Assembly: GCF_020991005.1 (NCBI RefSeq)
Contig: NZ_JAJLLW010000004.1
Span: 124,001-188,000, forward strand
Length of the DNA: 64,000 nucleotides
DNA from: Halomonas sp. CUBES01
Lineage (GTDB): Bacteria; Pseudomonadota; Gammaproteobacteria; Pseudomonadales; Halomonadaceae
Direction of reading: 5' to 3'
The position numbers and the translations under genes are program-made. The notes under the pieces were generated by a model that worked only from the letters and a program-made list of their open reading frames with translations, searched no databases and was not told the origin of the DNA. Shown piece by piece: positions 56,684-64,000 of this stretch (position 1 is the first letter of the stretch; each line of letters opens with the position of its first letter).

Positions 56684-56712
56684 AACCCCTATTTTTGATT
56701 GGTATAGGGGTT
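56684..56712 (-). promoter_or_regulatory. Hairpin sequestering the dctP ribosome binding site
   Basis: In the dctP mRNA, AACCCCTAT pairs perfectly with ATAGGGGTT nine bases later across an 11-base loop. The second arm contains AGGGG, the only good Shine-Dalgarno, eight bases before the ATG. The rest of the gap to 56895 has a weak GACCGCC/GGCGGTC hairpin (56848-56879) and nothing else I recognise. Confidence 0.65.
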
Positions 56713-56894
56713 AAACTACAGCCATTTGGGAACTATTTATGTCCCATAGCGACGCGAACGGACCAGACAACGACACACTGCCCACCCTGTATCGCCTGGG
56801 ATGACGTTCTAGCGCACCATTAAACCTTATACTAACGTCTAATTAACGACCGCCAAAGAATGGCAGGTACATGGCGGTCGAGTGCAAGAAAGCA

Positions 56895-57143
56895 TTAACG
56901 CGGCCGACGATCACCTTCGAGAAAGTTAACCGTGAAGACCGCTTTGCCGTGGGTTTCGAACGACCACTTCATCACCTCGCCAAGCGCCGCCATGACCGCA
57001 TCAAACTCGCCAAACACCTGGGTGCTCATGCGGTTGGGATGCACTTCAAGGCCGGATGCCTCAAGGCGCTTGACCACTTCTTTGACCGCCGGCTTGAAGT
57101 CATCGGCCAGCGGGTAATAGCTCAGCTGTACGGAAAGATACAT
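56895..57143 (-). CDS. YkoF/thiamine-binding-like small protein
   Basis: Soluble protein, 82 aa, resembling the MTH1187/YkoF fold that binds thiamine or hydroxymethylpyrimidine: an opening strand with alternating residues (LSVQLSYYPL), a helix, the VHPNRMSTQVFGEFDAVMAAL segment and a closing KAVFTVNF strand. No catalytic motif is present. It lies 9 bp after the hydrolase gene, so they may be co-transcribed. The role (thiamine salvage or sensing) is inferred from the family. Confidence 0.7.
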   Translation of the reverse strand: MYLSVQLSYYPLADDFKPAVKEVVKRLEASGLEVHPNRMSTQVFGEFDAVMAALGEVMKWSFETHGKAVFTVNFLEGDRRPR

Positions 57144-57152
57144 AACGCCTCC

Positions 57153-57980
57153 TTACGCCGTGTGTGAAGAACGGTGGCGTGACGCCATTCGCTGCCAGGC
57201 CGCCAGTATAGCGCCACGGGTGTCGTCGGGGTGCTCCATGGGAAACATGTGCGTGCCCGGCACGCCGCTGACGGCGATCCCATAGCGTTTCAAGCGCTTG
57301 ATGCGCGACGGGGTCAACAGGTGCGACTCCTCACCTGCCACGACCTCCAGCGGCACGCTCAGCCGACGCGGCAGGCGCGTCAGGTGATCCGGCAAATGGC
57401 GGAATATCTCCACCTCGATACGCGGATCGAACGTGAGCTCGGCGCTGCCGTCCGCCAATACCTGGGTACCTGCTTCAATGTAGTCGTTGAGCGCTTCCGG
57501 GGTAAAGCGCCGGAACAGCCCCCGGCGCCTCAAAGAATTCGCCATGGCCTCCCGGCTCGGCCAGACCGCCCGTCGCCCCAGGGTCTTGCCGGCCGGGGTA
57601 ATGCGGTCGATGAAGCCAAAGCGCTTGGCGGCCTTCATCGCCCAGGCATCGGTGCCTAGCATCAGCGGCGGGTCCAGCATGATCACACCGCTGAAGCGCT
57701 CGGGCTGCTTGTCAGCGGCCATGGCCATGAGCGTGCCACCCAGCGAATGGCCGACGCCAAGCAGCGGCGTGTCACTCTCGGGCAGGCGGGTCAGCAGCTC
57801 GTCGACCAGATTGGCCCAATTGTGATTGACCGGGTAATCCGGATGGTGGCCCAGGCGCTCGATGGGATGCGGATCAAAGTGCTCGGCCAGCGGCGCCAGC
57901 AGGCTGCGATAGCTCAACCCGGGAAAGCCGTTGGCATGGGCAAACACTAAGCGGGGGCGTGGCGCGGTATCGGCAGGCAT
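57153..57980 (-). CDS. Alpha/beta hydrolase
   Basis: Hydrolase of the alpha/beta fold, 275 aa from the ATG at 57980 (a TTG ten codons upstream is also open). The oxyanion segment is VFAHANGFPG, the nucleophile Ser lies in GHSLGG, and the base histidine is probably in PGTHMFPMEHP. No signal peptide or membrane segment. The substrate cannot be predicted; relatives are annotated only as hydrolases. Confidence 0.88.
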   Translation of the reverse strand: MPADTAPRPRLVFAHANGFPGLSYRSLLAPLAEHFDPHPIERLGHHPDYPVNHNWANLVDELLTRLPESDTPLLGVGHSLGGTLMAMAADKQPERFSGVIMLDPPLMLGTDAWAMKAAKRFGFIDRITPAGKTLGRRAVWPSREAMANSLRRRGLFRRFTPEALNDYIEAGTQVLADGSAELTFDPRIEVEIFRHLPDHLTRLPRRLSVPLEVVAGEESHLLTPSRIKRLKRYGIAVSGVPGTHMFPMEHPDDTRGAILAAWQRMASRHRSSHTA

Positions 57981-58093
57981 GGCGAGGCTCGTGGTCAGAT
58001 TCTTGATCAAGCGGTTAACGGGCTATCTATCATACACCTGTTTTAACTCGCCCCCTGACCAGCGTCAATCTTCCCTGCGGGGTCAGGAGCGAA

Positions 58094-59140
58094 TTAAAAC
58101 AGCGCCAGCTGTTGCGCTTGCGTATTCTCGGCCAGCCGGTAACCCACTCCCAGCAGACGCACCGGCCGCTCGCCCCGGGCCCAGCCGACGTTAAGCAGGG
58201 TTTCGAACTGGACGAGATCCGGCGCGGGGTCGGCGTGTTCCACGGTGGTCTGGGTAAAGTCGTTGAACTTGACCTTCACGATCAGCCCGCGCACCGCCAG
58301 CGGCGGGTCAAGCCGGGCGTAGCGACGTTCCAGATCCTCAAGCAGCGTAGGCAGCTCGCGGCGGCAGGCGTCGAGGCTGGGTAAATCCTGGGCGTAGGTT
58401 TGCTCGGTGCTGATCGATTTGCGCTCGCGGTGGGTTTTCACCGGGCGCTCATCGCGCCCCCAGCTCAGTTCATGCAGCCGCCGCCCGAAACGGCCAAAGT
58501 GTTCGACCAGATCTGTAAGCCTGCGGGCGCGCAAATCGGTGCAGGTGTGGATATCGAGCCCGGCCAGCTTTTCCGCCGTACGCGGGCCGACACCGTGAAT
58601 TTTCTTCACCGGCAGCTGCTGTACGAAGCCATCCACCTCATCCGGGGTGATCACGCACAGGCCGTCGGGCTTTTTCCAGTCGCTGGCAATCTTGGCCAGA
58701 AACTTGTTGGGCGCCACACCGGCCGAGACGGTAATCCCCACTTCGCGGCTGACCCGCTCGCGGATGGCTTCCGCCATGAGCGTAGCGCTGCCGTGGTGCA
58801 GGGTGACCTCGGAGACATCCAGAAACGCCTCATCCAGCGACAGCGGCTCGATAAGCTCGGTGACATCGCGGTAGATGGCAAATACCTGCCGGGCGACGGT
58901 CTTGTATTTGGCCATGTCGCCGCGAATGATGGTCAAATGCGGGCAGCGCTTGAGCGCCTGGGCCATGGGCATCGCCGAATGAATGCCGAATTCGCGGGCG
59001 GGGTAATTGCACGTGGCGACCACCCCGCGCTGCTCGACGCTACCGCCAATGGCAATCGGTATATCGCGCAGCGCCGGATTGTCGCGCATCTCCACCGCCG
59101 CGTAAAAACAGTCACAGTCGCAATGAATGATTTTGCGCAC
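58094..59140 (-). CDS. dinB: DNA polymerase IV
   Basis: Y-family translesion polymerase, 348 aa. The start is GTG, giving MRKIIHCDCDCFYAAVEMRDNP, which aligns with E. coli DinB. Catalytic acids are Asp8 and Asp103-Glu104 (SLDEAFLD). The helix-hairpin-helix (VKKIHGVGPRTAEKL) and little-finger domain follow, and the C-terminus LALF resembles the beta-clamp binding tail. A LexA box lies 16 bp upstream of the start codon. Confidence 0.97.
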   Translation of the reverse strand: MRKIIHCDCDCFYAAVEMRDNPALRDIPIAIGGSVEQRGVVATCNYPAREFGIHSAMPMAQALKRCPHLTIIRGDMAKYKTVARQVFAIYRDVTELIEPLSLDEAFLDVSEVTLHHGSATLMAEAIRERVSREVGITVSAGVAPNKFLAKIASDWKKPDGLCVITPDEVDGFVQQLPVKKIHGVGPRTAEKLAGLDIHTCTDLRARRLTDLVEHFGRFGRRLHELSWGRDERPVKTHRERKSISTEQTYAQDLPSLDACRRELPTLLEDLERRYARLDPPLAVRGLIVKVKFNDFTQTTVEHADPAPDLVQFETLLNVGWARGERPVRLLGVGYRLAENTQAQQLALF

Positions 59141-59155
59141 TGACTAGCCTTCTAC

Positions 59156-59171
59156 CTGTAAAAAACCACAG
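59156..59171 (-). promoter_or_regulatory. LexA box of dinB
   Basis: CTGTAAAAAACCACAG on the plus strand, a perfect CTGT-N8-ACAG core in either reading, lies 16 bp before the dinB start codon and 21 bp after the selO stop. Confidence 0.85.
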
Positions 59172-59192
59172 TTTATCACAAGCCCTAGCCCT

Positions 59193-60656
59193 TCATGTGC
59201 CGCAAAACGTCCGCAGCACCTGCTCACTATCGATCGCCGGCGCTGCCAGACGGCGCGCTTCCGTTGAGTCATCAAACGGCTGGGTGACCACGCCCAGCAG
59301 CGTGTAGAACGGCGCAAAATCGCCGTCGTAGGCGGCATCGATGGCCTCTTGAACGCGGTGGTTGCGGGGGATGATGACCGGATTGCCACGGCGCATGGCC
59401 GCAAAGCGCTCATCGTCCTGCCCGGCCACCTGCGCTGCCTGCCACGCCTCCAGCCACGCGGTTAGCGCCTGGGGCTGGGTCGTCAGCGCCAGCAGCGCGT
59501 CGCGGCGTTCATCACTTGGCGAGGCGGCGTAGTGGGTAAGCGCATCAAAGGTGGCGGTCATGTCCATCCGGCCCTGGTGCATCTGGCTTTCCAGGCCTTC
59601 CATCAGCGCATCCGCGTCGTTGCTTTCCGCCGCAAGGCCCAGCTTATCGGCATGCAGACGGCGCTGTTCGGCGCTGAACACGCCATCAAAGCGGCGAATG
59701 GCGTCGGTGGCCTGGGCGACACCCGCATCGCCCTGCTCGTTCAGCAGCGGCAGCAGGGTCTCGGCAAAGCGGGCCAGATTCCACTGGGCAATCCCCGGCT
59801 GACTGGCAAAGGCGTAGCGCTTGCCCTGGTCAACCGAGCTATACGCCTTTTGCGGGTCGAACTGCTCCATGAAGGCGCAAGGGCCGTAATCGATGGTTTC
59901 CCCGGCAATGCTGCAGTTATCGGTGTTCATCACGCCATGAATGAAGCCGATGCTCATCCAGCGCGCCACCAGCTCGGCCTGGCGGGCGACGACGGCCTCC
60001 AGCAGCGCCAGGTAAGGGTCTTGTGCATTGGCTGCCTCGGGGTAGTGGCGCTCGATCGCATGATCCGCCAGCGCCTTGAGCGCCGCTTCATCCCGGCGCA
60101 CGGCGGCAAACTGGAAGGTGCCTACCCGGATGTGGCTGCTGGCGACACGGGTAAAGACCGCGCCCGGCTCGGGCAGTTGGCGCACCACCCGCTCGCCGCT
60201 GGTCACCGCGGCCAGCGCACGCGTGGTGGGGATGCCCATGGCGGCCATGAATTCGCTGACCAGGTATTCGCGCAACACCGGCCCCAGCGGTGAACGGCCA
60301 TCGCCGCCACGGGAAAACGGCGTGCGCCCGCTGCCTTTCAGCTGCACGTCGCGGCGCTTGCCGTGCTGGTCGACGACTTCACCGAGCAGCAGCGCACGGC
60401 CGTCACCCAGCTGCGGCACGAAGTTGCCGAACTGGTGGCCCGCGTAGCCAAGCGCGCGTGGCTTGGCGCTGGGCATCGTCTGATTGCCGCTGAACCACGC
60501 GGCCAGGGTCGCCTCATCGGGTATTTCGTCAGCGCCCAGCTCGGCGGCCAGGGGCGCATTGAACGCGATCAGTTCAGGGGTCGCCACGGGAGTGGCCGCG
60601 CATTCCACCGACAGCGGTTCAGGCAAGGTGGCATAGCGATGTTCAAATGACAGCAC
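59193..60656 (-). CDS. selO: Protein adenylyltransferase SelO (YdiU)
   Basis: Pseudokinase that transfers AMP to protein hydroxyls; 487 aa. Family segments are the ALGYAGHQFGNFVPQLGDGRALLLGE nucleotide site (split here as GYAGHQFGNF and LGDGRA), LKGSGRTPFSRGGDGR, the GFIHGVMNTDNCSIAGETIDYGP catalytic loop, and a cysteine near the C-terminus (TFCGT), where SelO proteins keep a Cys or selenocysteine. The start is GTG with GGAG six bases upstream. It is linked to redox stress in other bacteria. Confidence 0.95.
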   Translation of the reverse strand: MLSFEHRYATLPEPLSVECAATPVATPELIAFNAPLAAELGADEIPDEATLAAWFSGNQTMPSAKPRALGYAGHQFGNFVPQLGDGRALLLGEVVDQHGKRRDVQLKGSGRTPFSRGGDGRSPLGPVLREYLVSEFMAAMGIPTTRALAAVTSGERVVRQLPEPGAVFTRVASSHIRVGTFQFAAVRRDEAALKALADHAIERHYPEAANAQDPYLALLEAVVARQAELVARWMSIGFIHGVMNTDNCSIAGETIDYGPCAFMEQFDPQKAYSSVDQGKRYAFASQPGIAQWNLARFAETLLPLLNEQGDAGVAQATDAIRRFDGVFSAEQRRLHADKLGLAAESNDADALMEGLESQMHQGRMDMTATFDALTHYAASPSDERRDALLALTTQPQALTAWLEAWQAAQVAGQDDERFAAMRRGNPVIIPRNHRVQEAIDAAYDGDFAPFYTLLGVVTQPFDDSTEARRLAAPAIDSEQVLRTFCGT

Positions 60657-60739
60657 GATTGACTCCGCGTCTATTGGCTTTCGTTGGCTAATACCCTAGC
60701 ATTTTACTCAAGTAAACGCCGAAGCGAAGCCTCTTCATC

Positions 60740-61366
60740 ATGCCGATTGTCTCAGACCATTACCCCGCCCCGCTTGCGCGGGCGTTTTATAACCGCGACA
60801 CCCTTGAAGTCGCCCACGACATGCTGGGCTGCTGGCTGGTGCGCGAGCATAACGGCGAGCGGATCGCCGCGCGGATCGTGGAAACCGAGGCCTACTGCGG
60901 CGCCGAGGATTCCGCCTGCCACGCCCACCGGCGCCGCTCGCCACGCACCGAAGCCATGTTCGGGCCGCCAGGCCACGCCTACGTGTACCTGGTGTATGGC
61001 ATGCACTGGCTGTTGAACGTGGTCACCGAACCGGAGGATTCGCCCTGCGCGGTATTGATTCGCGCCGTGGAGCCGACGATCAACGAAGCGGCAATGCGCG
61101 CCACCCGCCAGGCAACGGGTAAACAGCTAAGCAACGGCCCTGGCAAGCTTACCCGCGCCCTGGGCATCGACAAAGCGCTATACGGGCATGACATGACTCA
61201 GGGCAACCGGCTGTGGATAAGCCACTCCGCAACGGATGAAGGGCTTACCACCGGGCCGATTGCCACGGGCCCACGGGTGGGGATTGATTATGCCAAGCCG
61301 GAGCACCGCGACTCCCCCTGGCGGCTTTGGCTGAAGGATAATCCGTGGGTATCGAAGGCCCGCTAG
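60740..61366 (+). CDS. mpg: 3-methyladenine DNA glycosylase (AAG/MPG family)
   Basis: Removes alkylated purines from DNA; 208 aa. The catalytic Glu50 and base-flipping Tyr52 lie in RIVETEAYCG, with the family segments MFGPPGHAYVYLVYGMHWLLNVV and NGPGKLTRALGI. The substrate range cannot be told from sequence. It is divergent from selO, and its 3' end overlaps the sirtuin gene by 4 bp in convergent orientation. With dinB and recA it is a third DNA repair gene type here, but no LexA box precedes it. Confidence 0.95.
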   Translation: MPIVSDHYPAPLARAFYNRDTLEVAHDMLGCWLVREHNGERIAARIVETEAYCGAEDSACHAHRRRSPRTEAMFGPPGHAYVYLVYGMHWLLNVVTEPEDSPCAVLIRAVEPTINEAAMRATRQATGKQLSNGPGKLTRALGIDKALYGHDMTQGNRLWISHSATDEGLTTGPIATGPRVGIDYAKPEHRDSPWRLWLKDNPWVSKAR

Positions 61367-62202
61367 TGGTCTTGAAGGCAACGTACCGCCTGCTCCAGCA
61401 CCGGCGTTAGCGGCGCACGCCACTGGCGGGTCAACAGCGCATCGGCGCGGGTGACGCCCAACGACAGTGAGGCCACCGGCAGCCCCATGGCATGGGCCTC
61501 GCGGCAGAAGCGGTAGCCGGAATAGACCATCAGTGACGTCCCCACGGCCAGCACCGCCTGCGCGCTTTGCAAGCCTGTCTGGGCAGCGAGCCGTCTTGCC
61601 GGCGGAACCACGTCGCCGTAATACACCACGTCCGGCTTGAGGATGCCGCCGCAGCGGGGGCAGTCGAACACCGTAAACCCGGAGAAGTCGGTTTCCAGAT
61701 CGGCGTCGCCATCCGGGGCATGGCCCGCATCAAGCGCGGCAAAACGTGGATTCAGCTGCGCCATTTCGCTGTGCATGGCGTGGCGCATCATGTGGTAGCC
61801 GCACCCCATACAGCTGACGGTATCGGCCCGGCCGTGCAGGTCGATGACCTTTCTGGAGCCCGCCCGCTGGTGCAGGCGGTCGACGTTCTGGGTGACCAGC
61901 ATCTCCACAAAGCCCATGTGCTCGAGCGCCGCCAGCGCCCGATGCGCCCCGCTGACCTGCGCTTCGCGCAGTGCCTTGAAGCCCACCAGGGCGCGCGCCC
62001 AGTAGCGCTGGCGCACCGCATGCGAGCCCATGAAGTCACCGTGCTGAACCGGCGGCGAGCGTTTCCACTGGCCTTGCGCATCGCGATAGTCGGGGATGCC
62101 GCTGTCGGTACTCACGCCCGCACCGGTGAGTATCCACAGCTTGGGGTGGCGGGCAATGAAGTCCGCCAGCTCAGCGCCCGCTTGGGCGACGCTTTGAGTC
62201 AT
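61363..62202 (-). CDS. Sir2 family NAD-dependent protein deacylase
   Basis: Sirtuin, 279 aa. The NAD-binding ILTGAGVSTDSGIPDYRD and TQNVDRLHQRAGS, the catalytic His in VIDLHGR, and four zinc cysteines (CMGC and CPRCGG) are all present. The size and inserts suggest a class II/SIRT4-like sirtuin rather than CobB. The start is unsettled: the ATG at 62202 is used here, but GAGGTG fits better with a TTG at 62220, and the frame stays open to a TTG at 62238. It is convergent with mpg. Confidence 0.93.
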   Translation of the reverse strand: MTQSVAQAGAELADFIARHPKLWILTGAGVSTDSGIPDYRDAQGQWKRSPPVQHGDFMGSHAVRQRYWARALVGFKALREAQVSGAHRALAALEHMGFVEMLVTQNVDRLHQRAGSRKVIDLHGRADTVSCMGCGYHMMRHAMHSEMAQLNPRFAALDAGHAPDGDADLETDFSGFTVFDCPRCGGILKPDVVYYGDVVPPARRLAAQTGLQSAQAVLAVGTSLMVYSGYRFCREAHAMGLPVASLSLGVTRADALLTRQWRAPLTPVLEQAVRCLQDH

Positions 62203-62316
62203 TTCCACGGCCTGCGTCAAATGTTCACCTCTAGGCAATCCTGCACTCTGTCGACGATACTGTATGACAACGACGACGCCTACTGTGTGTCGGGCATTTC
62301 ATCCAAGGAGCGTGCT

Positions 62317-63507
62317 ATGCAAGGGTCTCATCAACAGTCGCAGCAGCATGATGTCATTATTGTCGGCGGCGGCATGGTCGGCGCGGCACTGGCGGCCCGC
62401 CTGGGCAACGCCGGCAAGTCAGTCGGGCTGATCGAGCAAGGCGATGCGCCCGCCCCGCCCGAGGGTGACTACGACCTGCGCATTTCATCGCTCAACGCGC
62501 GTTCGCTGGCCTTTATCAATGCCAGCGGCACGCAGCTGCCCGAGGAACGCAGCTGCCCTTTCCGCCACATCGATGTGGCCAATCAGGATGGCACCGGCCA
62601 CTCGCTGTTTTCTGCCGCCGACAGCGACATGGACGACTTCGGCGTCTTTGTCGAAAACCGTACGCTGCAGTATGCGCTCTGGCAGCGCCTGGCCGACCTG
62701 CCCGGCGTGACCTGCTATACCCAGTGCGCGCCGATCAGCACCCTGGCCAGCGGCGATATGCGCCTGGTCGAGCTGGACAACGGCAAGACCCTCAGCGCGC
62801 CGCTTGTCGTCGGGGCCGACGGCGCCCGCTCCACCCTGCGTGAGCTGGCCGGCATCAGCGTGACCCACTACGACTACCACCAGCGGGCGATGATCATTAA
62901 CGTGGAAACTGAGCTGCCCCAGCAGGATGTCAGCTGGCAGGTGTTCACCCCCACCGGCCCGATTGCCATGCTGCCGCTGCCCGGCCAGCGCGCTTCCCTG
63001 GTGTGGTACGACAGCGACGACGCCACCAAGGCCCGCGAACAGCTGGACGACGACGCGCTCAAGGCCGCCATCGAAGAAGCGTTTCCCAAACGGCTGGGCA
63101 AGCTCACCCGGGTCGTCGCCCGGGCCAGCTTCCCCATCAAGCGCCAGCACGCCAAGCGCTACATCGGCAAACGCCTGGCGCTGATCGGCGACGCCGCCCA
63201 CGTGGTGCACCCGCTGGCAGGGCAAGGGCTGAACATCGGCCTCCACGACGCCGACACCCTGGCCGAGCTAATCATCCACGGCCGTGACCCCGGCGACCAT
63301 ATCAACCTGCACCGCTTCGAGGTCCAGCGCCGCCTGGCCAACCAGGCGATGATCGCCGCCACCGACAGCTTCCACCACCTGTTCACCGGCGCCAGGCCGA
63401 TGCGCCAGTTGGGCGATCTCAGCCTGCACATTGCCGAACGCATACCGTTCGCCAAACGCATCATGATGCAGCAGGCCAACGGGCTGAATCCGTTTAAACG
63501 GCGCTAG
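62317..63507 (+). CDS. UbiH/UbiF-type FAD-dependent hydroxylase
   Basis: Flavin monooxygenase, 396 aa, of the family that hydroxylates ubiquinone precursors. Motifs are VIIVGGGMVGAALAARLG near the N-terminus, VVGADGARSTLRELAGI at mid-length and ALIGDAAHVVHPLAGQGLNIGLHDADTLAE. UbiF (C6 hydroxylation) is a plausible identity since the gene stands alone, but UbiH, UbiF, UbiI and UbiM cannot be told apart by eye. The ATG at 62317 has AAGGAG eight bases upstream; the frame is open far upstream, antisense to the sirtuin, but that part is not coding. Confidence 0.9.
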   Translation: MQGSHQQSQQHDVIIVGGGMVGAALAARLGNAGKSVGLIEQGDAPAPPEGDYDLRISSLNARSLAFINASGTQLPEERSCPFRHIDVANQDGTGHSLFSAADSDMDDFGVFVENRTLQYALWQRLADLPGVTCYTQCAPISTLASGDMRLVELDNGKTLSAPLVVGADGARSTLRELAGISVTHYDYHQRAMIINVETELPQQDVSWQVFTPTGPIAMLPLPGQRASLVWYDSDDATKAREQLDDDALKAAIEEAFPKRLGKLTRVVARASFPIKRQHAKRYIGKRLALIGDAAHVVHPLAGQGLNIGLHDADTLAELIIHGRDPGDHINLHRFEVQRRLANQAMIAATDSFHHLFTGARPMRQLGDLSLHIAERIPFAKRIMMQQANGLNPFKRR

Positions 63508-63537
63508 TGTGCTGACAGCAACTCATGTTCAGCTTAC

Positions 63538-63584
63538 TGTACAAGTCAGGCACTTAAGCCTAGACTTGTACGGTCAGCTGTACA
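63538..63584 (+). promoter_or_regulatory. YefM-type operator of the toxin-antitoxin operon
   Basis: Three TGTAC cores lie just before yefM: TGTACA (63538-63543), TGTACG (63567-63572) and TGTACA (63579-63584), the last two 12 bp apart. The first two are arms of the inverted repeat GTACAAGTC/GACTTGTAC. YefM of E. coli binds TGTACA palindromes in its own operator, so autoregulation is likely. Confidence 0.75.
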
Positions 63585-63596
63585 GTGGAAGGTTTC

Positions 63597-63851
63597 ATGA
63601 AAATTGTATCGTTCACGGAAGCTAGAAATGGCCTGAAAGCGGTATTGGACGGCGTGATTAATGATGCCGATACCACGGTTATTACGCGTCGGGATTCAGA
63701 AGATGCTGTCGTGATGTCGTTAGATTATTACAACAGCCTGATGGAAACGGTGCACTTGCTGCGTTCGCCCGCCAACGCAGAGCACCTCAATCGCTCCATT
63801 GAGCAGTTTAAATCAGGGCAAACAACGCAAAGAGATTTGGAGGATGAGTAG
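63597..63851 (+). CDS. yefM: Antitoxin YefM (Phd/YefM family)
   Basis: DNA-binding antitoxin, 84 aa from the ATG with GGAAGG upstream; a GTG four codons earlier is also open. The Phd/YefM fold is clear: MKIVSFTEARNGLKAVLDGV, TTVITRRDSEDAVVMSLDYYNSL. The acidic C-terminal tail should bind and block the toxin. The base composition is poorer in GC than that of its neighbours, fitting a mobile toxin-antitoxin module. The last 8 bp overlap yoeB. Confidence 0.93.
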   Translation: MKIVSFTEARNGLKAVLDGVINDADTTVITRRDSEDAVVMSLDYYNSLMETVHLLRSPANAEHLNRSIEQFKSGQTTQRDLEDE

Positions 63852-64000
63852 TCGTCTACTGTCGTGGACAGACGAGGCGTGGAACGACTATGTGTACTGG
63901 CAAACGCAGGACAAAAAGACCCTCAAGCGGATCCATAAACTTATCAACGATGCAAAACGCTCCCCTTTCGAGGGGTTGGGCAAGCCGGAACCTCTGAAGG
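63844..64000 (+). CDS. yoeB: Toxin YoeB (cut by window end)
   Basis: Ribosome-dependent mRNA interferase of the RelE superfamily; 52 residues are visible of an expected 84 or so. The readable part SWTDEAWNDYVYWQTQDKK, then RSPFEGLGKPEPLK, matches YoeB closely, including the catalytic Glu in PFEG. The ATG lies inside the last codons of yefM (8-bp overlap) with GGAGG abutting the ATG, so translation is probably coupled to the antitoxin. The C-terminal catalytic residues are outside the window. Confidence 0.93.
   Translation, partial: MSSRLLSWTDEAWNDYVYWQTQDKKTLKRIHKLINDAKRSPFEGLGKPEPLK

Noticed and set aside
58034..58090. Terminator-like CCTGACC/GGTCAGG pair after dinB
   Set aside because: The loop is about 20 bases and no T-run follows on the dinB strand.
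61567..62316. 250-codon N-terminal extension of the Ubi-type hydroxylase
   Set aside because: It is antisense to the sirtuin gene. The real start at 62317 has AAGGAG and is followed at once by the FAD-binding motif.

Overview
The window is GC-rich chromosomal DNA from a gammaproteobacterium. Gene order (recA-recX-alaS-lysC-csrA-tRNA; mutS-fdxA followed by a Gac/Rsm-type RNA; eno-kdsA-pyrG; pilMNOPQ-aroK-aroB-gltB-gltD), three TRAP transporters' worth of parts, a sodium-pumping oxaloacetate decarboxylase and a type IV pilus operon point to a halophilic Oceanospirillales/Halomonas-like bacterium. That taxonomic placement is inference from synteny and lifestyle genes. About 60 genes are visible. 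Most are ordinary core genes; two are cut by the window edges (ccmF at the left, yoeB at the right).

Layout. 1-4.7 kb: cytochrome c maturation operon ccmABCDEF (minus strand). 4.8-5.9 kb: a LexA-box promoter, a small LexA/UmuD-type protein lacking the catalytic serine, and yigZ. 6-9.5 kb: oadGAB. 9.6-17.8 kb: dusC, two tRNA genes with their promoter and terminator, csrA, lysC, alaS, recX, recA and pncC. 17.9-21.1 kb: mutS and fdxA. 21.1-21.5 kb: a strong candidate CsrB/RsmZ-type regulatory RNA with a perfect GacA palindrome, convergent to fdxA. 21.5-31.5 kb: eno, kdsA, pyrG, gltD, gltB. 32-41.3 kb: aroB, aroK, pilQPONM and divergent mrcA (PBP1A). 41.3-53.8 kb: an accessory catabolic region with a TAXI-type TRAP transporter, a TSUP exporter, lhgO, a GntR regulator, gcdH, a class III CoA-transferase, an EAL/GGDEF pair and gabT. 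53.8-56.7 kb: a DctPQM TRAP transporter. 56.9-63.5 kb: single housekeeping genes (thiamine-binding-like protein, hydrolase, dinB, selO, mpg, sirtuin, Ubi-type hydroxylase). 63.5 kb to the end: a yefM-yoeB toxin-antitoxin module.

Regulatory themes. (1) SOS: LexA-type boxes precede the UmuD-like gene, recA and dinB. (2) Gac/Rsm: CsrA and a probable CsrA-sequestering RNA lie 10 kb apart. (3) c-di-GMP: a phosphodiesterase and a diguanylate cyclase are translationally coupled. (4) lhgO, GntR, gcdH, CoA-transferase and gabT/davT fit together as lysine/5-aminovalerate/glutarate catabolism.

Most noteworthy: the RsmZ-like RNA with its GacA site; the SOS-controlled serine-less UmuD/LexA-fold protein coupled to yigZ; an mRNA hairpin that would bury the dctP ribosome binding site; a four-copy 15-bp tandem repeat in the lysC leader; and a 36-bp near-perfect palindrome squeezed between two convergent terminators.
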